The notes: generated by a model not told the origin, from the letters alone. 64,000 nucleotides of DNA from Isoetes taiwanensis (GCA_021234155.1 JAJEKV010000036.1:754777-818776); one strand, 5' to 3'. Shown: positions 1 to 11,454, counted from the first letter of the stretch. Numbers and translations are program-made.

Positions 1-275
1 CTGGAAATCATTGAACAAAGTCTGCAAGAATATGGATTTTCCTGGTCTGCAATATGATGCTGGTACACTGAGAACCGAACTTATAAAATACAGGTACTTC
101 TTACTGTTATACTTCTTTTAGTTAATGTTATTGGTTAAAAAGAACAAATAGGAGATGTGGAGGGTCCCTATGTATATAGGGATCCTTCCGCATCCCTATA
201 TGCTTAAAAATAAGGTACCCTCCGCACCTCCCGGTAGGAGGTAGGGTTAAAAAAATAGATATATATATCCTTATA
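1..275 (+). mobile_element. 3' end of a family A Penelope-like retroelement
   Basis: This segment matches 16305-16580 base for base as far as I can align it by eye. It encodes the last residues of the same reverse transcriptase, with the stop at the same relative place (about 119-121). The structured 3' tail follows: a GGAGGGT/ACCCTCC outer stem, then a CCTCC/GGAGG hairpin, then a short A-run and a TA-rich junction. The window cuts off the upstream part, so the copy's true length is unknown. Near-identity with the 9.3-16.6 kb copy implies recent activity or a recent duplication. Confidence 0.85.
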
Positions 276-520
276 TATATACAACTATATTGGGTGCCAC
301 AAATGATGTAGAGTCTCAAATGGTGTAGAGATTATGCCACAAAATCTTGGTAGAGATTGATCTCGGCCGTCCATCTTTTGAGATGGACGGTCCAGACGGT
401 GCCACCTCGTAACTCCCCAAGCACCCCTCTTGTTGGTGTACCAAAATGTTGGTACAGATTGATCTCGGCCGTCCATCTCTGAGATGAACGGCCCACAACA
501 AAAGCCCCAATTCGATTTCT
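276..520 (+). repeat. R-family repeat block, copy 1
   Basis: The block starts right after the retroelement junction with a GGGTGCCACAAATGATG-type sequence and ends with CCCACAACAAAAGCCCC. The same order of words recurs at 16600-16860 and 24330-24740. It contains two inverted repeats built on GGCCGTCCATCT and its complement (about 363-390 and 467-492). It lies just upstream of a possible first exon at 580. It may be the upstream region of a gene-capturing transposon or of a dispersed promoter, and I cannot tell which. Confidence 0.7.
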
Positions 521-579
521 CCCTAGAATCTCTTCGATGTGTAGGATTGCTCTTCCGTCTCCCGCACCAACCAGTCGCC

Positions 580-790
580 ATGGCCAAGCTTCTGCGTGGA
601 CGTGATTCTAAGGTAAGGTTCGGGTCCTCTATTGTGATGAAATGCGGCATTTTGTTTCTATTTACAACGGCAAGATGATATGGCAGGATTGTTTAAAAAG
701 GGAGTGCCTGGCATTGATCCGGATTGGGTTCTGCAAGCAGATGCTCGCCTTTCACGCTTCAAAACTGCCGGGCAAAGTTCAGGAACAAGA
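580..790 (+). other. Candidate 5' exons of an unidentified gene
   Basis: An ATG at 580 in a Kozak-like context opens an 11-codon frame (MAKLLRGRDSK) that ends exactly at a strong donor, AAG|GTAAGG, at 612/613. A second open stretch at 674-790 reads DDMAGLFKKGVPGIDPDWVL and continues to a stop at 791. It could be a following exon, because a CAAG acceptor-like site precedes it. I do not recognise the protein. A related DMAGFF start followed by a GTAAGA donor is found near 58515-58588. This could be a captured first exon rather than a live gene. Confidence 0.35.
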
Positions 791-799
791 TAATGGGCT

Positions 800-2690
800 A
801 AATGGAGCTCTGAGTGGCATTGTTCATAGCATATAATTGGTCCAGATTGACGTTTTGGAAACTTTATTCTTAGAAGCAACGGATCCTGGACGTATTTATT
901 AGTCTTTCTGAGCAGAAATGGTTCTTTTAGCCGCTCCATCCTCTTAGGTGTTTGATGCATTTGGTGCTTCCTGGGTTTCACTCATTTTTGTGAAATTTGC
1001 CACGATATTCGGAAGTGTAGGTGAGGAAATCAAGAAACCATTGTAGATCTTGGAATTTTCTGCTGTAACAACGAACAATGAGGTACTTCTTTCAGTTTTA
1101 GTGGCATATAAGTTTCTTTAGCTATTATTTGCTGGGTGTTTGTTTTGTGTAGCATCAGAGCATGCCAAGGAATTTGAGCGGGAATGTAGGCTGTGACTAT
1201 ACTCCAGTTTTTTCTTATCTAAAATTTTTGTAATGCTTCTCTGTGGTACGTCCTTTGAAACTTTCCCAGATCATGCCGCGAAAATGCACTCCTGGCTGGT
1301 GCAAAACGGATCTGGAGACTTGCGCTAACTCTGGAGGCATGCAAAATAAGGTTGTTCATTTTTTTTTGGCTCAATACTTGTGATTTCTAGTTGTGCCTTT
1401 ATTTTTAAGATGTGGAAGACTTTACCTGCGTCTTTGCAACTGAAGCAACCGAGAAGATCTTTGAGATGCTAAAATTTACATGACCTATCTTGAAGAACAA
1501 CATTCAAAGTAATATTGTCGGACTTTTTAAAGAATGAGAAGGAGCTGAGCTCCTATCCTGATGACGTTTTTATCATTTGTGCAGGTTGAGAATATTACCT
1601 AGGTGTCAAACAAAAAAAAAAGAGAACTTATTCCTCCGACTTCAATCTGTAAGATAAGCAAACATACTGGTGGCTATCCAAAATTCCATTCTGGCTATGT
1701 AACTTGCATGCCTATATGTTATGCGGGTCTGAGGTTGAGTACTATAGCCATTCTGGTAAGTTCAAACTGAATGTAAGTTCAAGCTTTTGCTATTGTATGA
1801 TTGTATTTTGATTCTAGATTCCTTATACGTAGCCCATAGTAACTTTAAATCTGGGATCTAGGTTTTATTGACAGCATGGCAAAGAGTTATGCACTTAGAA
1901 ATACCGCCTTGGCAGATTATTTGTAGGATGCGGAGCTGCTGGAAATGTAGATTAGCTTCATGATCTTAACATTTTTGTTACTTATGGACAATACTTGGGC
2001 ACAATATTTTAAGTGTTCTCTTTATTGTTATGCTTCGTGATTATGTTGTTGTGGGCAAGATCCCCGTAGGTTATAATTTCCTGTGTTTTATAAGATCCCT
2101 GATTCTTTCTTGGACTAGGGGCTTTTAAATGAGTGGCTGGAAGTTGCCAACATGGAAGACGTATTTGCAATAGGGTATTTGAAGAGAGCACTGGGAAAAA
2201 TATGCTGCCAGCATTAGCCCAGGTAATTTTTAACTTTGCTTGATGTCGTTATTTGCTGTGGTATAATGGAGATTATGCACAGGTTGTAGAGAGGGATGGT
2301 TTCTTGCAAAATTTTTAAACCAGCAAAAGCCAAAGCTGGTGTTGGGCACGCAGGAGTTGCATTCAGAACAATAGTAGATAAGGGAGCATATTTTGGGTAC
2401 AGACACTTGTGTATCATGGCCAGCTTAGGCAGATTGATACTGCCCTATGCATATCTTCACACCCCTATTGGCTTCTACTTGCATGGATGCTTTGGAATCC
2501 AGATTGGTTGTGGAGCCTGTTGAGGTGATTCAGCCAGCTGAGCTTGCGGGTATCCCAAGACAATGTACTATAAACATGTGGTTAGTATTGTCATCTTTCT
2601 GCTGTGCATTTTTTAGAGTTAGGATGAAAGTTTGTTTGATGTTGGCAATTTCTTTTGTTGTAATGGGATTGGGGCCATGGTTGGTGTAAA
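800..2690 (+). other. Unassigned sequence with scattered short frames
   Basis: No convincing coding exon is visible. Frames at 2296-2523 and 2447-2689 are short and overlap one another, and neither resembles a family I can name. Part of the 2500-2700 stretch may belong to the degraded SPX-MFS gene just downstream, but this is weak. Confidence 0.3.
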
Positions 2691-2699
2691 GGTTAGGAA

Positions 2700-3266
2700 G
2701 ATTCTGCTTAAAAAAATGTCCAGCAACAATAACAGCATGCATATGCTCTGCTATACATGAACCAGTCCTTGAGGCTATAGGAGCAGCCCAGGAAAGGCTA
2801 AGTCCTTCCACCAACTTTTTTGGAGTTTCTTGCCCAACATGCACTTATAATCGGGGATGAGTTTCCAAGGTCTCCAGAGTTGCCTTTGCTTGAGCATATA
2901 TGGTATGATATGGTATGTTCTGTAACTGCTAATATAACTCATGAGCCTGAGTTGTTACACAATTAAATTATGATAGAATGACGGGCTGGAATTTATAGAA
3001 TGTGTAATCAGGTTAATACTTACATAGTCGTTCCAACAGCAGACAATTATGCAATGAGCTTAGGAGCTGCTCCCACATTTTGTGGTGTGATTATTGGTTC
3101 GATGGCAGTTGCCCAACTGGTATCCTCTGTCTATTTTAGTGCATGGTCAAACCGTTCAAGCCGCTTTTGTTTAGCAGTGTAATGCTGCTTCTGGGCAATG
3201 TATTATACGGGATTGCTGATGTTTTAAGATCACTTACAGTGTTGATAGTTGGTCGGCTTCTTTGCG
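2700..3266 (+). pseudogene. SPX-MFS vacuolar phosphate transporter (PHT5/VPT type) fragment
   Basis: The part at about 3003-3266 matches the first transmembrane helices of plant SPX-MFS proteins, which move phosphate across the vacuolar membrane. It reads [20 protein letters not shown], then a helix [13 protein letters not shown], then [10 protein letters not shown]. The frame breaks there: the next block ([19 protein letters not shown] to VGRLLCG) sits in another frame from about 3153, so a small deletion removed about one codon and shifted the frame. It ends at a GTAAGC donor near 3267. Upstream, 2700-2890 has weak SPX-like pieces (RKILLKK, EPVLEAIGAAQERLSPSTNF) broken by stops. The downstream MFS helices are not recognisable, so this is a partial, dead gene. 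Confidence 0.75.
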
Positions 3267-4630
3267 GGTAAGCTGGCATTTATGTACCATATGTGCTTGC
3301 CTTCTTTTTCCTCCTTATGCAAGATTGAATTCAGACTAGCATTTTATTAGCACCTATTATTCTGGTGCATGTGCAAGCAAAACAGGATGACCTATAGATG
3401 GGGAAGACCAAGAGGGAAAAACCCAGCTATGTAAGAGAGAAAATGACACGCATAATAAAATGAATTTCTAATGAGATATACTTTCTATAGGACTGAAACT
3501 GTTGAGTAGCTGACGACCTTCATTCATGCTCAGACTTCAGTCTGAGATAGTACCAGCTATATATATACAAAGAGTAGCTATGGCAGCTTCTGTCGTGTCT
3601 GCACCATTTTGTACTTGGCTCCTGGCTGCTTGCATCTCCAGGACTGTTTCTGGCCTATCTACAGAGGAATCAAGAACCTTGCCTTCGGAACCAGGTCGAA
3701 GAAGAAGATCCAGACGTAAGCAGCATCTACAGATCCAAGAAATACTCAGCAGTTCGTGGTCTATCTTTCCAGGCGAGCTTTCTCAATCCATGGGCAGTGT
3801 GGTTGCCATGTGCGGCTCAAGCCTTTCTGGGTTAGGGTCATGCCTTTCCTTTGAGGCTTGTCCTGAGTATAACAGTTGCAAATGGTCGCCTTTCTTCGGG
3901 GAAGATATATCATCTGTGAATTCCAGGCATGTAAGGGCAGCTCGAAGACGTCTCAAAGCTGCAGGAGCAGGTAAATTTGCTGTCATGTCGGATCTGCTTT
4001 ATGTGTAGTTGTTAGGTTTTATTCATGACACTATAGCAATTGTACCGCACATGCATATTAATGTGAAAGAACCTGCATTGCCGAGCTTCATGGGCTTTTT
4101 ATGTTGGCTTATCGGCCATACTGCTGAGTTGTGTATGCTGCCTTTTACTCATAGCTTCTATTTGCCTCCTCAGGTACTCTGTCCGAATCATTTGATGCTG
4201 TGTATTAGTGTAACTAAAGCAACGACAATAGTAACAGAAAGCAGGTAGACTATGTACGGGTAGTCTAAATCGCCAAGCAATTTCGAAGCGGAAAACAGAT
4301 TGTGAATGCTTCATATATATTTCAAGATGAGTTATGTTATTCAGGTTAGTGATTCTGGCAATATTCGTTTAACTGGCATCTATTAATTTAAATTTAGATC
4401 TCTTATCATATGTTCTGGATGCTCAGGTCTGTCTTCGAAAAATGGTTTAATATAATATGCTTATAATTGTACGATGCAGTGTTGTGTTTTCAATTCCAAT
4501 GCTGCTGCAAAAACAATCTGATTTCGGTGGCTGTGTCACAGATTTCACAGGAGGTTGTAGTTAGGGCCCGTGCTTCTTTTTGTTCTTACTAATGGTCAGC
4601 TCCTAATGTTGGTCTTTTCTCCTTCCACAA
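3267..4630 (+). other. Unassigned stretch, includes a 160-aa open frame
   Basis: The frame at 3526-4008 is long for this AT-rich sequence. Its product is Ser/Arg-rich (RRRRSRRK near residue 57) with no domain I recognise. It may be former intron or exon sequence of the SPX-MFS fragment read out of frame. No splice sites clearly define an exon. The remaining sequence to 4630 is AT-rich with no supported gene. Confidence 0.25.
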
Positions 4631-4634
4631 ACAG

Positions 4635-6418
4635 GAGGCAATTTTCCGAGTAGTTGCATTAATCTTGCATTTAGAAAATGTTGAGTTTATTAATGGAAAG
4701 GAGTCTGATTCCTCAATATTAAAAGACGAAAAATCAACGTTTCTTCTTAATGCTGTTGCGGAGCTGCTGATGTAGGTTTACAGAACATTTATTTAAGATT
4801 CCTGTGATGGTCTTCTTTGCTAATTTTTATTGTTTACTGGTGTGATGCCAAGGGCCTGCAGGATTCTCTTTGCACACGCGTTATTGTCACACGTGATGAA
4901 ACTATCACAAAGTCTCTTTGACCTGGCTTCTGCAACAATCAACCGTGACACCTTAGCCAAGACCATATACTCAAGGCTCTTTGACTGGTATTTTCTTTTT
5001 GTGGTGTTTTATTTGTCTACAGCTAACGGTGGTCTCCTTATTGTTCAGGCTGGTTGATAAGGTCAACAAATCCATTGGACAGGATCCTGAGTCCAAAACA
5101 TTGATAGGGGTGCTTGATATCATTCAGATGCGGATGAATAAAAAAATGCAGCATGATTATGATCTTGTGGGATAGTTCAACTCGATTCAATTGCTATCAT
5201 TGTTCTCCCTATTCTCCACGCCCCCAAAATTTGTATAGGGATTCCTCCCCCATTATGTTTACACTTTCTTCCTCTGTGCGCCGTTCCAAAATAAATTGTA
5301 TAGGGTGTACTGGAGGCCGTAAGAATCAGCTGTGCTGGATATCCAACACGTCGAACTTTTGATGAGTTCTAGATTTTGGACTCCTAGCCCCAAAGCTTCT
5401 CGATGGACGGTGTGTTTATGGGGCAATATCTTTCTTCATAGTTGGATAGCAAATAGGCCATCTGAGTAAATCATGCAAGTAATATGTATAACTGGTCTTT
5501 TGTTTTCAGGTATGATGAGAAGGTGGCAACGGAGAAGCTTTTGCAGAAGATGAACCTCAAGAACTATCAGGTATAGACTAATATATTTGTACATTAGAAT
5601 ATTTTGAATCAAATGCTATAGTTACATCTATGACATATGTTTGAACCTTAGTGAATAATATTAAGTGCTCAAGAATGTCAATTCAAAAATCCTAATAGTA
5701 TTTCTTGTGCATGCAGATTGGAAAGAACAAAGTGTTCCTTAGGGCAGGGCAAATGGCTGAGTTGGATGCCCGGAGAGCCGAGCTGCTTTGCAAATGTCAT
5801 ACAACGTCAAGTTCGTACATACCTTGCACTCAAAGAATTTAAAGCAAATGCGCAAGGCTGCTATTACTATCCAGGCCCATTGGCGAGGTGCGATAGCCTC
5901 TTTGATGATGTAAACTTGCTCGAAAATTATATGAAAGCAAACAGAAAGAAGCAGCTGCTATCTGTATCCAGAAGCATGTACGCAGATGGCAGCAGGAGAA
6001 AGCATAAAAAAAGATTAAAAAGGCAACAATAGTCATACAGGCAGGAGTGCGTGGAATGTTTGCTCGTAGAGAATACCTGTGTCCGAAAACAAACCAAGGC
6101 TGCTATCATTATCCAGGTACTGCTGTATGATTTATGTGATTAGCTGAAATACTTGTGTACTCAAAGCATTGAACATCCAGGCAAGGTGGCGTGGTTATAG
6201 AGCACGATCATATTATAAGAAACTGCGTAAGGCAGCGATCACATTCCAATGCATGTGGAGTGAGTAGTTTAGTTGAAATACTTGTGTACTCAAAGCATTC
6301 AACATCCAGGCAAGGTGGCGTGGTTATAGAGCACCCATCGTATTATAAGAAATTGCGAAGGCAAATGATCACATTCCAATGCATGTGGAGGGGTTTAAGA
6401 GCAAGGATGAGTTACTAA
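4635..6418 (+). pseudogene. Class XI-type myosin heavy chain fragment
   Basis: Exons of a plant myosin, an actin-based organelle motor, appear in the right order. 4635-4771 encodes [18 protein letters not shown]. 4857-4990 encodes an LQDSLCTRVIV block and then NRDTLAKTIYSRLFDW, separated by a one-base frameshift. 5050-5125 encodes LVDKVNKSIGQDPESKTLIG. The next exons are missing: the sequence jumps to 5308-5360, VLEAVRISCAGYPTRRTFDE. Then come KVATEKLLQKMNLKNYQ (5520-5570) and [20 protein letters not shown] (5717-5777). IQ-motif exons follow to about 6410. Large parts of the motor domain are deleted, and several frames carry stops or shifts. Introns are retained, so this is a genomic duplicate or capture, not a retrocopy. 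Confidence 0.88.
6146..6403 (+). repeat. 129-bp tandem duplication of a myosin IQ exon
   Basis: Two adjacent units, 6146-6274 and 6275-6403, each carry an intron end (GAAATACTTGTGTACTC...) and an exon reading QARWRGYRARSYYKKLRK or close to it. The second unit has diverged (for example APSYYKKLRR). The duplicated exon supplies IQ-type calmodulin-binding motifs of the myosin lever arm. Confidence 0.85.
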
Positions 6419-9139
6419 GCTCATGATGTTAATAGCTCTTTTTAAAAGTTTGCACTTCCAATTTCTGGAAAATTAGTTCTTTCTAAGGGTAGTCACGCAG
6501 TTATCAAGTAGTGAAACATTTGTTAGCAGATTTTGACTAGAGAAGATAATATTTACCGTTGTTTTTGTGCGGATGGGGTAGCTTCCAACTTTCTGTATCA
6601 CAATTGATTTAGAAAGACACATAACAAATAAAGATGGCCTAATAGCTCAAAATATTCAGAATATCTCTCCCTTAATCAATTGTGAAGGACAAGTTCAACG
6701 CATGATGATTATACTAAGCTAAGGAATGGATAGAACAGAACTTTATTAATTCCACGAGGCAAGATAGACTTCCAAGCTTTCAAAAAATTTAAAAGTTATT
6801 TATCCAGGAGTATTAGGCATCCGAGTTTTAAGAATATGTGAATGCCAGCCAAGATGGTCTCTCTTTAACTTGTTATGCTAGCAAAAGTTGGAGTTGTCGG
6901 GTGGTGTTGCGTATGTAGAGCTTTCCATTTACCTTTTCTTGTGGACACATACCTAAATTCTTTTCTAGGCCGTACTGACTCGTTCTTTTAATCAGTTGAT
7001 CAATAGTTAACTTTGTCAAATATTGGCTAATATTCACAAACGATTGCAAAAGACAATATTTGAGATTTTTACGCAATTTCTTGAAACTTCTTACAATTGA
7101 TATTGAGACTGTCTTATTGCACATTGTAACAGTTGAAGTAACTGGGCATCAATGAAGCCTTCATTAGTAATTTAAACCAATATAATATTGCACTTCTTTC
7201 TTGGGAACTCCTTGAGCTCATGTCATATATCATGTCTAGGGGTGACAGATAATTGTGTAGCTTTGCAGCATTCTCCAATATTCAATTTGAGATTGAATGT
7301 TTTTTCTTGCAAGCCCTTAAGGTGGTATATTAGGCAGGGGTTGGACATTCATGTATTATTTTGTTTTTGAGTCACTTTGATATTGTTACATGCTTGATTC
7401 ACTGGAATATTTTCTATTAAAGGTATAAGTTTCTATTAAAGGTATAAGGTGCAATTGGTGCATTTGGCAGCCCATATAAAGCAAGATGTTGAATATTGTT
7501 GGAATACAAGCAGAATATACTTTCATTTCCAGCATATGTGTGGTTACCGAATACATTATTGTGCAAGTAATGTCCAAGGTTTGCCGCATACATTTTACAC
7601 TTGAACACTTGCATTTGTTCCTAACATTTGTTCCTAACATGTGTAATAATTTGCAAACATGTCAACATCCAACATTTGATAATTTTGAGAACTATTTTAG
7701 TAGCATTTTGAAAACTAAGTATCAATGTTATAAGTACATTTATGTAGTAATTGTTGTAGTATTTGCCAGCATTTGTGGGAATCACAATATGAAATGTGAG
7801 GTATTGTAATAACATGTGCCTCAACGTACCAACATGACTTGCTAAAAGATATTTTTTAGCCATCTCCTTTCGTGGACGTTTTATTTTGAAGATGTTAAAA
7901 TAGATAATATTATAGATGCAAAGCAATCATTTAAAAGTGCAACATTGGTGGCATTTGGTTGGAATATATCCTTCAGATGTCTTTTTTAGGAAAGTGTACT
8001 TAAGTCTTGCCTCTTCAGTCCTACACATTCCAACAACCTCATGAAAAAGAATAAAGAAACTGGTTTGGGAATGTCCAAGATGAATGAGCTCCTCAGACGT
8101 CATTTTCGGATAATGGATTTCCCAAATTCTTCTAGCAAAGATGATTATACTTCAATGCTTTCACAAGGATAATATCTAGATTATGTATTTGGGGCTTTAT
8201 ATGATTCTAAAGGCCTGACATATGGACAGGATGTTCGATGAAGAAACTTAAAATTTAAAGATAATTTTTTTATTTTTTCGAAGGTAGTAAGGCAATCCTT
8301 CTCCATTTGTCCTTGCCTGGTTTTCAGGCGTGCTTTCATTAGGTTGAAGATCTTTTGCTATTCAAGTCATCTTATTGGAGAGGGAGACTTTCAGGCTTAG
8401 ACATTGTATAAAACAAGGTGATGGAGCAATTGCACTAATACCTGTAGTGCAATTGCATCAACTTTTTTTTTTTTACAAAATTTTGCTCATTTTATGACTT
8501 TTAAGGAAAAAAAGTGTAAAATTTCGAACAAAAATATGAAAAGTGCCAAAGTCAAAGAGACTTTGACTTTATAGTGTAAAAGTCATTTTATGACTTTTAA
8601 GGAAAAAAAGTGTGAAATTTTGAACAAAAATATGAAAAGTGCCATTTTCAAAAAACATCCACGTAATTTTAATAAGATGAGAAAATAAAATAGCATATTA
8701 TAAAATAAAAGTACATAGGTTATTTACCTTGTTAAATACTTTGTTATTTTAGTGTAATTATACAAAGCATTCCTCTGAATTTGTACAAAGCAAGATATGC
8801 GCATTGTTAGTTGAACTCACGTGCAATGTACACATGGAGGCTCTTAATTGTGACTGACTAATTTTAAAACAAACTACCAAATCCTCAATAGATGTGAGGT
8901 TAAGAACATCTACTATTTGTATGTATATCTTGGAATGGTGTATATGATGGCATAGCGAGCATGTTGTGCTTTGCTTTTTGTGCACGTACCATCTTCATAA
9001 TTGGTAGTAAAAAGGCCTTAGCCCTTAAGTTGAGGTTCTGCATTGCCAGAAAGTTGAAATGTTCAGGACATATTTTGGCTTTGGTTTGTAGGGGATCTTA
9101 TGGGAATCTAGATACATCATTCACATTGGTGTGCTTTGC
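6419..9139. other. AT-rich region without supported genes
   Basis: Many short frames occur on both strands with no family signature. The longest (about 107 aa, 7486-7809) is low-complexity and unlikely to be real. Simple duplications are visible near 7430-7445 (TTTCTATTAAAGGTATAAG twice) and 7615-7640 (TTTGTTCCTAACA twice). I see no RNA gene or transposon ends here apart from the separately listed 8425-8645 repeats. Confidence 0.5.
8425..8645. repeat. Stem-loop with T-run, then a 100-bp imperfect tandem repeat
   Basis: At about 8425-8457 GCAATTGCACTA and TAGTGCAATTGC form a perfect 12-bp stem with a 7-nt loop, followed by a run of T residues at 8463-8474. Immediately after, a block beginning CATTTTATGACTTTTAAGG appears twice (about 8489 and 8583, period about 94-104). 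The two copies are separated by another dyad, AAAGTCAAAG/CTTTGACTTT. Together they resemble a degraded non-autonomous element, but no ends can be fixed. Confidence 0.5.
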
Positions 9140-9330
9140 AATAAATATTTGAATAATCTTAAGGAATACTCGCAGTAGCTTGGGGAATCTTAATATATCT
9201 CTGGAAAAACTCAGAGAATATTATAGAATCTTACTGGAATATTGGGTAGTCTTAATGGAATGCTGGTAAACTTACAAATCTTATAGCAGCTTACGTACGT
9301 ACATTCGACATTGTACACTCCCTTATAGTA
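9140..9330 (+). repeat. R-family upstream portion, interrupted by the family A element
   Basis: This stretch has degenerate GGAATCTTA-type repeats like those at 23555-24320. It ends with TGTACACTCCCTTATAGTACAAATACTTG, which matches the sequence just before the unoccupied site at 24330-24360. The matching downstream half of R resumes at about 16600, after the retroelement. Confidence 0.65.
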
Positions 9331-9340
9331 CAAATACTTG

Positions 9341-10396
9341 TATACATATATACATATATATCCAAGGGGTTGGGAATGGTAATGAAATAATTCCCAGGTT
9401 AAGATTATCCTTCTCACTAAAGTAGTGTCCACTTGATTGCATAAATATGACTTAGCAGCCACAAGCCCAATGGAGGCTTTTCACTAAATTGAAGTGATAA
9501 TCTATGGTTGTTAAATTGATGTTAGTATCCATTGGGCACTAATGTTACTATAATAGAGGCATGGTCATAACTTGATTATGGAACTATTACACACAAGGTT
9601 TTACTTGATACATAGAATATTATAGATGTCTTTAGGGCACATGTCCTCATTTGCTTGAATTGGTAGTCTTCCGGGGATATATGCCCTATTTGACCTTAAA
9701 TTAGAATGATAAGTGGCACTACCATATGATAAGCGTATGATATACGCATGGATAACTTGAGGCAGAATTTAATGGAACGCGTGGCCATACATTTTAGGGG
9801 AGTCCACGATTCTTAGGTGGGAAGTTATACTCTCATTTTTAAAGAGGTAGGCTTTGACTATACTAGGGTGCATTTAATGGCATGTCTAGGCTCTAACCAG
9901 CAGGACTTAAGTAAAAAGGAAGGACGTAAAAGGGTTTAATGTGTACCTAATCGCCATGAGTAGAAAATGGGTACGTTTTCTGTATTGATGGGATATACCT
10001 AGACGGAATACGTGGGAATAGATTTTTGCTTAGTATACTATGCTCTAGGTTTAGGGTTCGCATCTTACACTCACGATGGAGTACAGCGGCACAGACCGAT
10101 TCATGTGGAAATTCTTTAAACATAGAATGGTAAGCTCGCCGTCAATTTGTACTAAGTAGCCGTAGAAAGATTTGCAAGTTCGGTGGCCGATTTTTTCGCC
10201 TTTCACTGCATTTTTAGGTCCGAAAATGCTAGGAGAGGGGCGAGGCCCAATTCGCGGAGAACACGGACCAGGTTGTAAGTTCCGGAAAGGACTGATTTAT
10301 ACAAGCATGGAAATCCTATTTATCTGGATATTAGGGTTCTTATTCTCACCATTGCAAAAGCCGAACTGTGTTGTGCCTGAACTCCGCCTCATTACT
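9341..10396 (+). other. Conserved 1-kb leader of family A
   Basis: This part is almost identical to 32471-33490, with a constant offset of 23130 to 23132 and only a few substitutions and small indels. It carries a short frame from ATG at 10076 (MEYSGTDRFMWKFFKHRM) that runs into an ATG|GTAAGC donor-like site near 10130. That suggests a spliced leader exon. The conservation fits either a recent copy or a functional 5' UTR/promoter. No TATA-box or start site can be fixed. Confidence 0.6.
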
Positions 10397-10714
10397 ATGA
10401 CAAGGCCGGAAGGATCCACTAATGTAAAGCCAACAAAGGCGGACATTATCGCCTTGCTTAAGGAGAAAGGGATCGATTGCAAGAATGATGGAGTTTCTAT
10501 TAAAAAATCAGTGTTGGTGGAAATGGCCAAGAAAGCTGGGATAGATCTGTCAGCCAGGAAATCCATTACGGGAAAACGCCCTGGTTCAAGCATAGAAGCA
10601 TGCCTGGCAACAGTTGCACGCAGAATTGAGAAAACAACAAATAAGGAAGCGGAAGCAAAGATCAATATTTTCGGGAAGGAGACGAGCTCTTTGACGAGGA
10701 GTCAATGCCATTAA
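10397..10714 (+). CDS. Family A ORF1: SAP-like DNA-binding protein
   Basis: An open frame of 105 residues starts from the ATG at 10397. I prefer it to the longer upstream frame at 10172 because that part is leader sequence. Residues 12-50 (TKADIIALLKEKGIDCKNDG, then KKSVLVEMAKKAGID) resemble the helix-extended loop-helix of SAP/HeH modules, which bind AT-rich DNA. The C-terminal half is basic (ARRIEKTTNKEAEAK). A role in nucleic-acid binding or target recognition at AT-rich sites is inference. The ORF is first in the element and precedes the RT by 3.5 kb. It could be one exon of a longer protein. Confidence 0.55.
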   Translation: MTRPEGSTNVKPTKADIIALLKEKGIDCKNDGVSIKKSVLVEMAKKAGIDLSARKSITGKRPGSSIEACLATVARRIEKTTNKEAEAKINIFGKETSSLTRSQCH

Positions 10715-11061
10715 ATCAGGTTCTTTATTCGATTTACACAATAGACATAAGTTAGTGTTTATAATAATAGTTAAAAACTTAGAAAGCTATTAAGGGTAAG
10801 GGGTTTTAAGGCTGAGAGTTTTAAAGAAGCGAACATATACTGCTGAAACATGAGTTCCAGAGGTTGTTGCTGGTCTGTACCAAAAATAGGATAATAGTAT
10901 AGCTATGGTAAAGCAGGTACTCTGCTTCATAACAGCAAATTAGTCATGGATTGATTTAAAATCGTCGCGACTGGATCTCGCCACAAAGAACGAAAATAAT
11001 AACAGAAGTACACTTAACCAAATTTCTGATGCAAAGTTCTGATTATTACTAGTTCCATGAA

Positions 11062-11454
11062 TTGAAATGTGTTTTCTATAAACATTACATGTTGATTAGG
11101 TTGAAGGGCGTTAAGCCAGTGGACCCTAATGCTTACCTGCTAATCCCTTCCAGCTTTACCCATATTTTGGCTAATGATTGGTTGTTTGGATTGCAGGTAA
11201 CCAGGTTCTACTCTACCTACTTTAATGTTTTTGGAAGCATGAAGCATTCAAGGGAGTGCATAATCAGCAAAGAAAAATGGTTCAATGAAGTCATTTGTAG
11301 AAAAAAAGATGCTAGATGTGAAGATCAAAGAATCTTGTTTAAGATATTCAGGTTGTTTCTTTACCCTGATTTCCAGTGTTGCAAGTGTGAAATCAGACAA
11401 AGGGCTGAGGAAATCGAACAGGAATTTTTGGCTAAACTGGTGGATGAGATTTAG
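11062..11454 (+). CDS. Family A unrecognised ORF (Cys-containing)
   Basis: This frame is open for 130 codons. The first ATG is at 11089. The product contains aromatic-rich stretches and a possible metal-binding CCKC near residue 116, followed by a charged helix RQRAEEIEQEFLAKLVDEI. I do not recognise the family. Its position inside the element argues for element-encoded function, but it may instead be a non-coding stretch that happens to be open. A frame at 11285-11488 overlaps it and is probably a shadow. Confidence 0.35.
   Translation: MKCVFYKHYMLIRLKGVKPVDPNAYLLIPSSFTHILANDWLFGLQVTRFYSTYFNVFGSMKHSRECIISKEKWFNEVICRKKDARCEDQRILFKIFRLFLYPDFQCCKCEIRQRAEEIEQEFLAKLVDEI

Noticed and set aside
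10297-10665. 122-residue minus-strand frame
   Set aside because: It is antisense to the SAP-like ORF, which shows the more protein-like composition.
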